In this document: positions 15,449-24,246 of the stretch, piece by piece | Numbering within the stretch: the stretch's first letter is position 1 | Layout of the letters: every line of letters starts with the position of its first letter | Assembly: GCA_002293025.1 (NCBI GenBank) | Contig: DBCL01000014.1 | Coordinates: forward strand, 244,388 to 280,160 | Length of the DNA: 35,773 nt | DNA from: Actinobacteria bacterium UBA959 | GTDB taxonomy: Bacteria > Actinomycetota > Actinomycetes > S36-B12 > UBA5976 | Direction: 5' to 3' | The notes under the pieces: generated by a model | Told to the model about the DNA's origin: nothing | Database searches by the model: none | The model's input: only the letters and a program-made list of their open reading frames with translations | Position numbers and translations under genes: made by a program

Positions 15449-17383
15449 ATGACCTCAATGCTTGATGCCGTAAAGCGACTCACAATCGGCCGAAAACTTA
15501 AGAGTGACAAGCTAGGCGACACGTTATTGCCTAAGCGGATCGCTTTCCCAGTTTTTGCCTCGGACGCCTTGTCTTCAAACGCTTATGCCACACAAGAGAT
15601 TTTGTTAGTGCTTTCTCTTGGCGGCATAGCCCTTCTGTCCAACTCAGTAATTGTGGCTATGAGCGTATTAGTTGTCATGGCGGTTGTGGTCACCTCTTAT
15701 CGACAAAACGTGCACGCTTATCCAAGCGGTGGAGGAGACTACGAGGTTGTCAGTGACAACCTCGGGAAAAAAGCTGGTTTGGTTGTTGGTAGTTCATTAC
15801 TAGTTGATTACGTTTTGACTGTTGCAGTTTCAATTAGCGCTGCAGTGGATAACATCGGGTCTGCATTTCCGTTTGTGAATGAAAACAAAGTTTTAGTTGC
15901 AGTAACGCTTATTGTCCTCGTGACAGTTATAAACCTTCGTGGCACCAAAGAATCTGGTTTGCTTTTTGCAATCCCAACCTACGGATTCCTGATAGGTGTT
16001 TTCGTTATGTTTGGTGTTGCGCTATATAGATATGCTGTGGGAGATGTGATGCTTGCTCCAACTAGTGGATATGAACTTGTTGCTGAACATTCTTTCACAG
16101 GGTTTGCGTTAGTATTTTTAATGGCGAGAGCATTTGCAAGTGGTTGTACAACTTTAACGGGAGTGGAAGCATTAAGTAATTGTGTACCACAATTTAAGCA
16201 CCCAAAATCAAAAAATGCTGCCACCTCACTTCTGCTTTTGGGACTTGTTTCTGGCACCATTTTCATGGGACTAACTCTTCTAGCCAGGCTCACTGAGGTA
16301 AAGATTGCTGAATCACCAGAGTACTTGATCGGGCTTCCCGAGGGTGCACATCAACAAACAGTAATTACCCAAATCGCTGACGCTGTCTTTGGATCATTTA
16401 ATTTAGGGTTCCTCTATATCTCATTTATCACTGCCCTAATTTTGGTTCTAGCTGCAAATACCGCATTTAGTTCATTCCCGGTTTTGGGCTCAATATTGGC
16501 AAGAGATGAATTCCTGCCAAAACAACTCCATACCAGGGGAGACCGCTTAGCTTTTTCAAATGGCATCATGAGCTTGGCTGGAGCAGCCATTTTGTTGGTT
16601 TGGATTTTTGACGCTTCGGTTACGAGATTAATTCAGTTGTACATCCTGGGTGTCTTCATATCCTTCACCTTGAGTCAACTTGGAATGATTAAACATTGGA
16701 CGAAGTTACTCAAGGAAACAACTGGAGAAGCAGCTAACAAGATGAAGCGCTCTCGCATTGTTAATGCTGTTGGATTTGTAATCACTGGATCAGTTGTCAT
16801 AATCGTTTTAGCCACTAAATTCACTCATGGTGCATGGATTGTTTGTCTGCTCATTCCAGCAATTTGGCTAGTTATGTCAGGTATTAATCGACATTACAAA
16901 TCAGTTCGGGATGAGTTAAAGCCGCTTGATGAAGATGGCTTTGCTTTGCCGAGTCGAACACACGCCATAATTTTGGTTTCCAAGATTCATAAACCGACTT
17001 TGCGGGCCATCGCCTATGCGCGAGCTTCTAGGCCAAGCACATTAGAGGCATTAACCGTCTGTATTGATGAAGAAGAGGCGGATGCTTTAACCCAAGAATG
17101 GGACCGTCGTGAAATTCCAATACCACTGCGAATTCTGGCCTCTCCGTATCGAGAGATGACTCGACCTATTTTGGAATATGTATCTAACATCAAATTAAGC
17201 TCACCGCGAGATTTGATCGTGGTTTTCTTGCCAGAGTATGTGGTGGGGGCATGGTGGGAACGGCTATTGCACAATCAAAGTGCATTGCGTTTGAAGACCA
17301 GGTTACGTCTGATCCCTGGTGTAGTTGTTACAAACGTCCCATGGCAGTTGGAATCTAGCGAGCGTTTTAGCCCCGCAGAATGA
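15449..17383 (+). CDS. APC superfamily permease with C-terminal cytoplasmic domain
   Basis: The first ~470 residues show about 12 membrane helices. They begin with a KLGDTLLPKRIAFPVFASDALSS-type motif characteristic of the actinobacterial APC permeases encoded next to TrkA pairs (Rv2690c-like). A soluble C-terminal part of about 150 residues follows (ILVSKIHKPTLRAIAYARAS; ALTVCIDEEEADAL; LIVVFLPEYVVG) and resembles a universal-stress/nucleotide-binding fold. The neighbouring TrkA proteins hint at potassium or an ion-coupled substrate; the real substrate cannot be told. The gene overlaps the RNA methyltransferase by ATGA, so the two are probably cotranscribed. Length: 644 aa. Confidence 0.9.
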   Translation: MTSMLDAVKRLTIGRKLKSDKLGDTLLPKRIAFPVFASDALSSNAYATQEILLVLSLGGIALLSNSVIVAMSVLVVMAVVVTSYRQNVHAYPSGGGDYEVVSDNLGKKAGLVVGSSLLVDYVLTVAVSISAAVDNIGSAFPFVNENKVLVAVTLIVLVTVINLRGTKESGLLFAIPTYGFLIGVFVMFGVALYRYAVGDVMLAPTSGYELVAEHSFTGFALVFLMARAFASGCTTLTGVEALSNCVPQFKHPKSKNAATSLLLLGLVSGTIFMGLTLLARLTEVKIAESPEYLIGLPEGAHQQTVITQIADAVFGSFNLGFLYISFITALILVLAANTAFSSFPVLGSILARDEFLPKQLHTRGDRLAFSNGIMSLAGAAILLVWIFDASVTRLIQLYILGVFISFTLSQLGMIKHWTKLLKETTGEAANKMKRSRIVNAVGFVITGSVVIIVLATKFTHGAWIVCLLIPAIWLVMSGINRHYKSVRDELKPLDEDGFALPSRTHAIILVSKIHKPTLRAIAYARASRPSTLEALTVCIDEEEADALTQEWDRREIPIPLRILASPYREMTRPILEYVSNIKLSSPRDLIVVFLPEYVVGAWWERLLHNQSALRLKTRLRLIPGVVVTNVPWQLESSERFSPAE

Positions 17384-18525
17384 TTCAGTTAGAGATTTTG
17401 AGATATGCAGCCGGCGGACAATGCGTGGCTAGGCATGAAAATCGAGTTGTGTTTATTCGTGGTGTACTGCCAGGTGAAATCGTCAATGCTGAAATTACCT
17501 CAGAGGGCAAGGGTGGGCGCTTTCTAATTGCTGACTTAATCTCAGTGATAACACCATCACCTTTAAGAATTGCACCACCGTGCAAATATGCCGGGAACTG
17601 TGGTGGGTGTGATTGGCAGCACGCTTCCATAGAAACTCAAGTTCAGTTGCACGGAGAAGTGATTCAAGATCAGCTCAACCGGATTGGAAAATTTGATCAG
17701 ATCAAAATAGAGCCAGTGCTAAGTGTTCCAGGCGAAACAGGTTTGGGTTACAGATCAAGAGTTAGATACGCAACAACTAATAATGGGGAAAGCGCCATGC
17801 GTAAACATGGCTCCAATGAATTAGTTCCTATTGATGAGTGCTTGATTGCTGAACCTAGATTGAATGAAATCACCACTTCAAATTGGCGACCAAGTTCAGA
17901 AATCACCTTAGTTGCTGGCAGCGATGAAGTATTAGTCTTGACTGATAGAGAGATTGTCCCTCAAATTAGTTACAGCAATCGTCACGGACAATGGGTAGTT
18001 CCTGCCGGAGATTTTTGGCAGGTCCACAAGGATGCTCCAGAAGTACTCATTGATTCTGTCTTAAAGTTTTTGGATCCAATGAGTGGAGACCAAATTGGTG
18101 ATCTCTACTCAGGTGTGGGTCTTTTCGCTTTACCAATTGCTCGAAAGATCGGCAGGGATGGCTTAGTAACTGCAGTTGAACTCGATCATAGAGCAAACAA
18201 GGCAGCTGATCAGAACCTCAAGGATTTTGATAACGTGCAAACAGTTGAATCTGATGTGGCTATATTCTTAAAGAGTCGACCAGTTTTTAACAAGGTTGTT
18301 TTGGACCCACCAAGATCTGGGCTTAACAACTCAGTAATTCGGTCATTAAATTCGATCGCAAGCTTAAATCAAATCGTTTATGTATCCTGCGATAGCGGAA
18401 CGCTCGCTCGAGATCTTCGTAGTTTTGCCGATCTTGGTTGGCAGATCAAGGTTATTCAGCCGTTACTGCTATTCCCCATGACTGCACACATCGAAACGGT
18501 TGTACATCTATCTAAAGTATCTTGA
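17380..18525 (+). CDS. TrmA/RumA-type 5-methyluridine RNA methyltransferase
   Basis: This SAM-dependent enzyme forms 5-methyluridine in tRNA or rRNA. The order is an N-terminal TRAM domain (1-60), an iron-sulfur cluster site with Cys68, Cys74, Cys77 and Cys154 (CKYAGNCGGC; IDEC), motif I DLYSGVGLF (241-249), VVLDPPRSGL (307-315) and the catalytic nucleophile Cys337 in YVSCDSGT. The full 4Fe-4S set favours the RumA/RlmD-like branch over TrmA proper. The target base is not decidable from sequence. Length 381 aa, slightly short. It overlaps the APC gene by 4 nt. Its TGA (18523-18525) lies inside the palindrome that covers the acnA promoter. Confidence 0.9.
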   Translation: MIQLEILRYAAGGQCVARHENRVVFIRGVLPGEIVNAEITSEGKGGRFLIADLISVITPSPLRIAPPCKYAGNCGGCDWQHASIETQVQLHGEVIQDQLNRIGKFDQIKIEPVLSVPGETGLGYRSRVRYATTNNGESAMRKHGSNELVPIDECLIAEPRLNEITTSNWRPSSEITLVAGSDEVLVLTDREIVPQISYSNRHGQWVVPAGDFWQVHKDAPEVLIDSVLKFLDPMSGDQIGDLYSGVGLFALPIARKIGRDGLVTAVELDHRANKAADQNLKDFDNVQTVESDVAIFLKSRPVFNKVVLDPPRSGLNNSVIRSLNSIASLNQIVYVSCDSGTLARDLRSFADLGWQIKVIQPLLLFPMTAHIETVVHLSKVS

Positions 18526-18542
18526 CGTCAAGATACTTTAGA
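18511..18542. promoter_or_regulatory. Perfect 32-bp palindrome, probable operator of acnA
   Basis: The half-site TCTAAAGTATCTTGAC (18511-18526) is followed directly by its exact reverse complement (18527-18542), with no mismatch and no spacer. It covers the -35 box of the acnA promoter and the stop codon of the upstream gene. A dimeric regulator bound here would block or reposition RNA polymerase. It is unlike the CAGNACN(3)CGTACTG-type site I recall for AcnR of corynebacteria. As RNA it could fold, but no T-run follows, so a terminator is less likely. Confidence 0.75.
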
Positions 18543-18550
18543 ATTAGAGT
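18522..18550 (+). promoter_or_regulatory. acnA promoter (-35 TTGACG, -10 TAGAGT)
   Basis: TTGACG (18522-18527) and TAGAGT (18545-18550) are separated by exactly 17 nt. The predicted transcript would start near 18557, just before GGAGG (18561-18565), which lies 5 nt upstream of the acnA ATG. The -35 box is inside the palindrome. Confidence 0.65.
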
Positions 18551-18570
18551 TAGACCCGAAGGAGGTCGAG

Positions 18571-21231
18571 ATGTCCTCAAAGAATAGTTTTGAAGCGAAA
18601 ACTCAACTTACTGTTGGAGAGCTAAGTGGCGAGTATTTTTCGCTTGCAGTTCTACCCAACGCAGAAGATCTTCCTTTTAGTTTAAAAATTCTGTTAGAAA
18701 ACCTTCTTAGAACTGAAGATGGATTAAATGTAACCAAAGAGCAGATCGAATCATTAGCAGCCTGGGACCCATCAGCGCAACCAGATGTGGAGATTCAATT
18801 CACCCCCGCTCGAGTGATTATGCAAGACTTCACAGGAGTTCCATGTGTAGTTGATTTGGCAACCATGCGGGAAGCTGTGCAAGATCTTGGAGGAGACCCA
18901 CAGCGAATCAATCCACTAGCTCCTGCGGAGATGGTCATTGACCACTCTGTGATTGTGGATTATTTCAATCGCCCTGATGCTGCTGCTTTAAATGTGCAGC
19001 TAGAGTATGAACGAAATAATGAAAGATACAAATTCTTGCGCTGGGGTCAAGGTGCATTTGATGAATTTAAAGTTGTTCCCCCTGGCACTGGCATTGTGCA
19101 TCAAGTGAACATTGAAAATTTGGCTCGTGTTGTCATGCATCGTGATGGTCAGTTCTACCCAGATACTTGTGTTGGTACCGACTCGCACACCACCATGGTT
19201 AATGGCCTTGGGGTCTTGGGGTGGGGAGTTGGTGGTATTGAGGCCGAGGCTGCGATGCTCGGTCAGCCAGTTTCTATGCTTATTCCAAGAGTTGTTGGAT
19301 TCAGATTAAAAGGTGCATTACAACCTGGAGTTACTGCTACTGATTTAGTCCTGGTCATAACGGAACAATTACGAAACCATAAAGTTGTTGGTAAGTTTGT
19401 GGAGTTCTATGGTGATGGAGTTAGCGCAGTTCCACTCGCTAACCGTGCGACCATTGGAAATATGTCACCAGAATATGGATCTACAGTTGCCATCTTCCCA
19501 ATTGATGACGAAACCTTGAATTACTTAAAGTTAACAGGCAGAACTCAATCACAAATAGAATTAATTGAAAAGTATGCCAAGATTCAAGGTTTATGGCATC
19601 AGCCCGAATTTGAGGCTCGCTATTCTGAGAAGATCGAACTTGACCTTGCCTCAGTTAAGCCATCCATTGCCGGACCAAAAAGACCGCAAGACCGAATTTT
19701 GCTCACAGAAGCAAAAACTGCATTTAAGTCTGCGCTAGCCACTTACACAGATAATCCAAATGCAAGTGCAGCAGTTAGTTTGAATTCAGAGAAGTTCGAT
19801 TTAACACACGGCAAAGTTGTAGTGGCAGCAATAACTTCTTGCACAAATACTTCTAACCCTGAAGTGATGCTCGGTGCAGGATTACTTGCTCAAAAAGCTG
19901 TGGCCCTTGGATTAAAGCGAGCACCATGGGTAAAGACTTCACTGGCCCCAGGTTCACAAGTAGTTACGGACTACTTAAATAATGCTGGATTAAGTAAGCC
20001 ATTAAGTGATCTTGGATTCTCACTAGTTGGCTATGGCTGCACAACTTGTATTGGAAACTCAGGCCCGTTGGAGCCAGAGATTTCAGCTGCTGTTCAATCG
20101 GCTGATTTGGCGGTTGCTGCTGTTTTAAGTGGAAATAGAAATTTTGAAGGCCGAATAAACCCTGATGTGAAGCTCAATTATTTAGCAAGTCCACTGCTAG
20201 TGGTCGCCTATGCGATTGCTGGTTCCATGGACATTGATATAACTAGTGAACCGCTGGGCATTGGTAAGGATGGGCAACCAGTTATGTTGTCAGATATCTG
20301 GCCAAGCACCCAAGAAATTTCTACTGCTATTTCTGAATCGATTAATACGAAGTTGTTTACTACCAGATATGCAGACGTTTTCAAAGGGGATCAAAATTGG
20401 CAGCAACTTCCAACGCCTACTGGCGAAGTATTTGCTTGGGACCAAAACAGTACCTATGTTCGCAAACCCCCTTACTTTGATGGCATGCAGAAATCATTGA
20501 CCAAAGTTTCCAATATTCAAGGGGCTCGAGTGCTAGCCAAGCTAGGGGACTCAGTGACCACTGATCACATCTCACCGGCTGGAAATATCAAAAAAGATTC
20601 ACCTGCAGGAAGATATTTGCAGGAACATGGAGTTGATTCAAAAGATTTTAACTCATATGGATCTAGACGTGGAAATCACGAAGTCATGATTCGAGGCACT
20701 TTTGCCAATATTAGATTGCGCAACTTGCTAGCCCCTGGAACTGAGGGTGGGGTAACTATCGATTTTACCAATCCAGAAAAGCCCGCAGTGCCAATTTATG
20801 ATGCTGCCCAGAATTATGCTGATCATGATATTCCGCTGATTGTCTTGGCTGGGAAGGAATACGGATCAGGCTCATCTAGAGACTGGGCTGCAAAAGGCAC
20901 AGCACTGCTTGGAGTGCGAGCCGTGATAGCTGAGTCATATGAGCGAATCCATAGATCAAATCTTGTTGGCATGGGAGTTTTACCGTTGCAGTATTTAGAC
21001 GGACAAGATGCTGAAACTCTGGGATTAACAGGCACTGAAACTTTCCAAATTACAGGGATTGAACAATTGAATGATTTAACCACTCCCAAAACAGTTTCGA
21101 TCGAGGCTGTCTCTGAAAGTGGTGTTCGCAAAGCATTTGAGTGTAAGGTGAGAATTGACACACCTCGGGAAGCTGATTACTACCGAAATGGCGGCATTTT
21201 GCAATATGTACTAAGAAGTTTGGTGGCGTAA
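18571..21231 (+). CDS. acnA: Aconitate hydratase (AcnA type)
   Basis: It interconverts citrate and isocitrate in the TCA cycle through a 4Fe-4S cluster. The cluster cysteines are Cys424 (TSCTNTSNP), Cys490 and Cys493 (GYGCTTCIGNSG). Other signatures are GTDSHTTMVNGLGVLGWGVGGIEAE, NRNFEGRINP, GDSVTTDHISPAG and KEYGSGSSRDWAAKG. The length (886 aa) fits the AcnA/IRP branch. GGAGG lies 5 nt before the ATG. It has its own strong promoter overlapped by a palindrome, so transcription is likely controlled by a dedicated regulator; no regulator gene is adjacent. A short terminator-like hairpin follows the stop. Confidence 0.97.
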   Translation: MSSKNSFEAKTQLTVGELSGEYFSLAVLPNAEDLPFSLKILLENLLRTEDGLNVTKEQIESLAAWDPSAQPDVEIQFTPARVIMQDFTGVPCVVDLATMREAVQDLGGDPQRINPLAPAEMVIDHSVIVDYFNRPDAAALNVQLEYERNNERYKFLRWGQGAFDEFKVVPPGTGIVHQVNIENLARVVMHRDGQFYPDTCVGTDSHTTMVNGLGVLGWGVGGIEAEAAMLGQPVSMLIPRVVGFRLKGALQPGVTATDLVLVITEQLRNHKVVGKFVEFYGDGVSAVPLANRATIGNMSPEYGSTVAIFPIDDETLNYLKLTGRTQSQIELIEKYAKIQGLWHQPEFEARYSEKIELDLASVKPSIAGPKRPQDRILLTEAKTAFKSALATYTDNPNASAAVSLNSEKFDLTHGKVVVAAITSCTNTSNPEVMLGAGLLAQKAVALGLKRAPWVKTSLAPGSQVVTDYLNNAGLSKPLSDLGFSLVGYGCTTCIGNSGPLEPEISAAVQSADLAVAAVLSGNRNFEGRINPDVKLNYLASPLLVVAYAIAGSMDIDITSEPLGIGKDGQPVMLSDIWPSTQEISTAISESINTKLFTTRYADVFKGDQNWQQLPTPTGEVFAWDQNSTYVRKPPYFDGMQKSLTKVSNIQGARVLAKLGDSVTTDHISPAGNIKKDSPAGRYLQEHGVDSKDFNSYGSRRGNHEVMIRGTFANIRLRNLLAPGTEGGVTIDFTNPEKPAVPIYDAAQNYADHDIPLIVLAGKEYGSGSSRDWAAKGTALLGVRAVIAESYERIHRSNLVGMGVLPLQYLDGQDAETLGLTGTETFQITGIEQLNDLTTPKTVSIEAVSESGVRKAFECKVRIDTPREADYYRNGGILQYVLRSLVA

Positions 21232-21245
21232 CCCATCGGGTTTTT
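21230..21245 (+). terminator. Possible intrinsic terminator after acnA
   Basis: AACCC and GGGTT pair across the loop ATC, and a run of five T follows. The stem is only 5 bp, so it would be weak. It begins at the acnA stop codon and lies before the promoter of the next gene. Confidence 0.4.
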
Positions 21246-21264
21246 CAATTAATCAGTACTCCTA

Positions 21265-21294
21265 TTGCTCTTGTGGGAATAGAAGTGCTAACTT
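21265..21294 (+). promoter_or_regulatory. Candidate promoter of the methyltransferase operon
   Basis: TTGCTC (21265-21270) and TAACTT (21289-21294) are 18 nt apart, upstream of AAAGG (21321-21325), which lies 6 nt before the ATG at 21332. The expected leader is about 30 nt. Confidence 0.4.
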
Positions 21295-21331
21295 GGACCT
21301 ATTACTCCTTATCAATTGCGAAAGGTAAACA

Positions 21332-22405
21332 ATGAGAGACATTGACCAAATGTTGACCCTCGACGAGCGATCCAGTGCTGATTTCATCCTGTCATTACGC
21401 AAGCGCTGGGCTGACACTGTTTACCCAGCTTTTATATCAGAATTTGAGAATTCAGGAAAGAAGGTTCGGACACCTAAGGAAGGCGAGAAAAAACTAAAGA
21501 TGATTAAGTTGTATCCATGGTTTAGTCATCTGGAGCGAATTGGTCAAAAAATGATGTGGCGTCTGGGTAGTGACGTTGTGTTTAGATGTAGCGACGAATT
21601 ACTTGGACAGTTACACACCGAGCCGGCATCAACCGCGGGTACTTTGAAATTGAACCCAGACTTGAAACTTCCAAAATGGTATACAGATACCGACATTCAT
21701 ATGCAGCCAGGAAGTTTTTACTCAGATGATTTGTCGGCTTATGTTTATCAATTTGGTGCCAGAATTGTGATGCTTCGAGACAACGATGGATATAAATTCC
21801 ATAAACTGTTCGCAAATACGGCTTTGCCTGACCTGCCAGCAAATGCAAGAGTTGTAGATATCGCTTGTGGCTTCGGTAAAAGCACTAGACCATTGGTTAG
21901 TCGCTACCCAGGAGCAGAAGTTATTGGCGTTGATTTAGCCGCACCTGGTTTAAAACTTGCACACGCTGAAGCTGCTGCAGAAGGGCTACCAATCCACTTT
22001 AGGCAAGAAGATGGACGCAAGGTGAATCTTCCAGACAGCTCTGTTGACCTAGTTACTGGGACAATGATTTTGCATGAAATGCCAAAAAAAGCGATTATTG
22101 AAGCAGTAGAAGAAGCGGCTCGGCTATTAAAGCCCGGGGGAGTAATTCGGTTTTTGGAATTTCAGCCAACTGGAGATCCAGTTCGTGACGCAACTGTTTA
22201 CGAGCATGCTGAACGTAACAACGAACCATATTTTCGCGACCTGTTCGACACCGATTTAGTGCAGGTTTGCACAGATTTAGGACTCAAAGATGCCATGTGG
22301 GTGCCTTTTGACGAGCGTGCAGAAGGTTTGAGTCCGCAAGGTTGGCCGGAACGGACTGACTGGCATTTCCCGTGGTGTGTCTTGCAAGCAACGAAGGTGG
22401 CTTAA
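21332..22405 (+). CDS. Class I SAM-dependent methyltransferase with an unrecognised N-terminal domain
   Basis: The C-terminal half is a Rossmann methyltransferase: motif I VVDIACGFGKSTRPL at 174-188, GVDLAAPGL after beta-2, GRKVNLPDSSVDLVTGTMILHEM, and RLLKPGGVIRFLEF. This resembles the UbiE/Methyltransf_11 type. The first ~170 residues are a separate, mostly helical region containing YTDTDIHMQPGSFYSDDLSAYVYQF, which I cannot assign to a named domain. The substrate is unknown. The stop overlaps the start of the next small gene as TAATG, so the two products are probably made together. A promoter and a ribosome binding site are visible upstream. Confidence 0.85.
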   Translation: MRDIDQMLTLDERSSADFILSLRKRWADTVYPAFISEFENSGKKVRTPKEGEKKLKMIKLYPWFSHLERIGQKMMWRLGSDVVFRCSDELLGQLHTEPASTAGTLKLNPDLKLPKWYTDTDIHMQPGSFYSDDLSAYVYQFGARIVMLRDNDGYKFHKLFANTALPDLPANARVVDIACGFGKSTRPLVSRYPGAEVIGVDLAAPGLKLAHAEAAAEGLPIHFRQEDGRKVNLPDSSVDLVTGTMILHEMPKKAIIEAVEEAARLLKPGGVIRFLEFQPTGDPVRDATVYEHAERNNEPYFRDLFDTDLVQVCTDLGLKDAMWVPFDERAEGLSPQGWPERTDWHFPWCVLQATKVA

Positions 22406-22719
22406 TGTCAAAAGAATTCGATTTCTTCGGGAATGAACAAATCTCCAAACTGTTTGACTTGGTTTTGGAGCTAGGAATGGATCTACACGTAGCAAGCACC
22501 AGGATACGAGCGCTCGAGATGATGTTAGTTCGTTCTGGCAAGCTAAATAATGGTGAACTTGATGGGTTCATTCCAACTGCCGATGAGAAGCAAGTTTTAG
22601 ATAAAAACCGCGATGAATTTATGGCACGTCTTATGCGAATAATCACTGAAGTTGGCCCAGCCGAGCATCCATTAAGAGAGCAATGGGATCAGGCTTTGGT
22701 AAAGCGCAGTAGAAGTTGA
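22405..22719 (+). CDS. Small helical protein coupled to the methyltransferase
   Basis: I do not recognise the family of this 104-residue protein. It looks mainly alpha-helical and charged: a helix QISKLFDLVLELGMDLHVASTRIRALEMMLV, a short turn, then DEKQVLDKNRDEFMARLMRIITEVGPA and EHPLREQWDQALVK. There are no cysteines, membrane segments or signal peptide. I chose the ATG at 22405, inside the TAATG overlap with the methyltransferase stop and with GAAGGTGG just upstream. An in-frame GTG 33 nt upstream would run back into the methyltransferase gene. The tight coupling suggests a subunit or accessory of that enzyme. Confidence 0.75.
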   Translation: MSKEFDFFGNEQISKLFDLVLELGMDLHVASTRIRALEMMLVRSGKLNNGELDGFIPTADEKQVLDKNRDEFMARLMRIITEVGPAEHPLREQWDQALVKRSRS

Positions 22720-22787
22720 TTAAAGCTAAACAAATCTCGGTGGCCAAACAGGCTCATTAAGGAAGAAATATCCGAAAGGTCGATTAA

Positions 22788-22973
22788 ATGTGTTCACGTA
22801 CGACTTGTAGAAAATGCAAGAAACCAACTTGGTCAGGTTGTGGTCAACACATTGAACAAGCACTTGCTGGAGTACCAAAGAATCAAAGATGTTCATGCGC
22901 AACAGGTAGCGAAAAAGCTAATTCAACCAAGCTGAAAACCGGTGGTTTTTTCTCTAAGTTGCTTGGTAAATAA
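22788..22973 (+). CDS. Small Cys-rich protein
   Basis: The protein has 61 residues. The cysteine/histidine pattern is MCSRTTCRKCKKPTWSGCGQH, then NQRCSCATG, with a basic hydrophobic tail (GGFFSKLLGK). The motif TCRKCxKxTWxGCGxH is one I associate with short conserved bacterial proteins of unknown role, probably metal-binding. A GAAAGG ribosome binding site lies about 9 nt before the ATG. The gene ends 2 nt before the convergent helicase stop. I cannot say whether it shares a transcript with the methyltransferase pair 68 nt upstream. Confidence 0.75.
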   Translation: MCSRTTCRKCKKPTWSGCGQHIEQALAGVPKNQRCSCATGSEKANSTKLKTGGFFSKLLGK

Positions 22974-22975
22974 AA

Positions 22976-24232
22976 CTACCTGGGCCTGCGCCTACGCTCA
23001 TTTGGTCTTGGCCTGGATTTTCTCCGTCGCTGAGCTGGTTGTTTCTCAGGTGCGGCAGGTGCCGCCCAAGGAACACCAGATGGTTTTTGAGCTCCAGTGA
23101 TTGCTGCTAAATCGGGATTACCAGGTCGAACCCGAACAAAATTTGGGTCAACTCCCGCTTGTTTGGTTAGTCCTCGAACAGTGTTTTGAGCTTTAGTAGT
23201 TGTTAACGTTACAACAACTCCTGATTCACCAGCTCTAGCAGTTCGACCAGCTCGGTGCAGATAATCTTTAGGATCTGTTGGAGCATCCACATGGACTACC
23301 AAAGAAACATCATCTACGTGAATTCCGCGGGCTGCCACGTCAGTAGCTACCAATACAGGAGTTAACCCACTTTTAAAGGCAGCCAATGTTTTAGTTCTAA
23401 CAGCCTGAGTCTTACCACCATGCAAAGTTCCATTCGGAACTCCTTTGGCAGCTAATTTTTCGGATAGTTTGTCAGCATTGCGCTTGGTGCGGACGAACAT
23501 GATTGTTTTGCCGGTTCGAGCAGCAATTTGAGCTGTAATTTCATCTTTGTCTTCATGGTGCATCACTAACACATGGTGCTCCATAGTAGAGACAGATGCT
23601 TTGTCGGAATGTATCGAATGCTGAACTGGGTTCTTGAGGTACTTCTTAACCAATCCATCAACACCACGATCCAGGGTTGCACTAAAAAGAAGGCGCTGAC
23701 CATTTGGCTTAACTTGGTCAAGAATTTCTTTCACGACAGGTAGAAAGCCCATGTCAGCCATTTGATCGGCTTCGTCTAGTACAACTATTTCGACATCAGT
23801 TAACTGCAAGTGACGCTGCTCAATAAGGTCAATAAGTCTTCCTGGTGTTGCAATCAAAATCGGTACTGCCTTGCGTAACGCCTGAATCTGCTTGGCGTAA
23901 GGCATTCCACCTGCAATCAGCCGCGTGTCTAAACCAACTGATTTAGCTAGCGGAGTTAGCACATCGTTAATCTGCATGGCCAGCTCGCGAGTTGGTGACA
24001 AAATGAGTGCAAGAGGTTTATGTGCCTTGGCTTGTCTGCCTGCAAGTCTGGTTAATAATGCAAGACCAAATGCCATAGTTTTGCCAGAACCAGTTTGTCC
24101 TCGCCCCAGCACATCACGTCCAGCAATTGCATCCGGCAATGTTGCTTTCTGAATTGGAAATGGTTCGGTGATTCCCCCCTGATTTAATACCTTAACCAGC
24201 GCAGGTTTAACCCCAAGATCATAAAATGACAT
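22976..24232 (-). CDS. DEAD-box ATP-dependent RNA helicase (RhlE-like)
   Basis: It unwinds RNA duplexes using ATP, usually in ribosome assembly or mRNA decay. The motifs are a Q-motif (Gln28, EPFPIQKATLP), Walker A GQTGSGKT (45-52), PTRELA (80-85), DEAD (153-156), SAT, VATDVAARGIH and HRAGRTARAG. The last ~45 residues are Pro/Arg-rich (RRRKSRPRPNERRRRPR), a basic RNA-binding tail common in this group. Length 418 aa. The ATG has no good ribosome binding site. A 6-bp hairpin lies 14 nt upstream of it and could regulate expression. Confidence 0.93.
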   Translation of the reverse strand: MSFYDLGVKPALVKVLNQGGITEPFPIQKATLPDAIAGRDVLGRGQTGSGKTMAFGLALLTRLAGRQAKAHKPLALILSPTRELAMQINDVLTPLAKSVGLDTRLIAGGMPYAKQIQALRKAVPILIATPGRLIDLIEQRHLQLTDVEIVVLDEADQMADMGFLPVVKEILDQVKPNGQRLLFSATLDRGVDGLVKKYLKNPVQHSIHSDKASVSTMEHHVLVMHHEDKDEITAQIAARTGKTIMFVRTKRNADKLSEKLAAKGVPNGTLHGGKTQAVRTKTLAAFKSGLTPVLVATDVAARGIHVDDVSLVVHVDAPTDPKDYLHRAGRTARAGESGVVVTLTTTKAQNTVRGLTKQAGVDPNFVRVRPGNPDLAAITGAQKPSGVPWAAPAAPEKQPAQRRRKSRPRPNERRRRPR

Positions 24233-24246
24233 AACTAATACCTATC

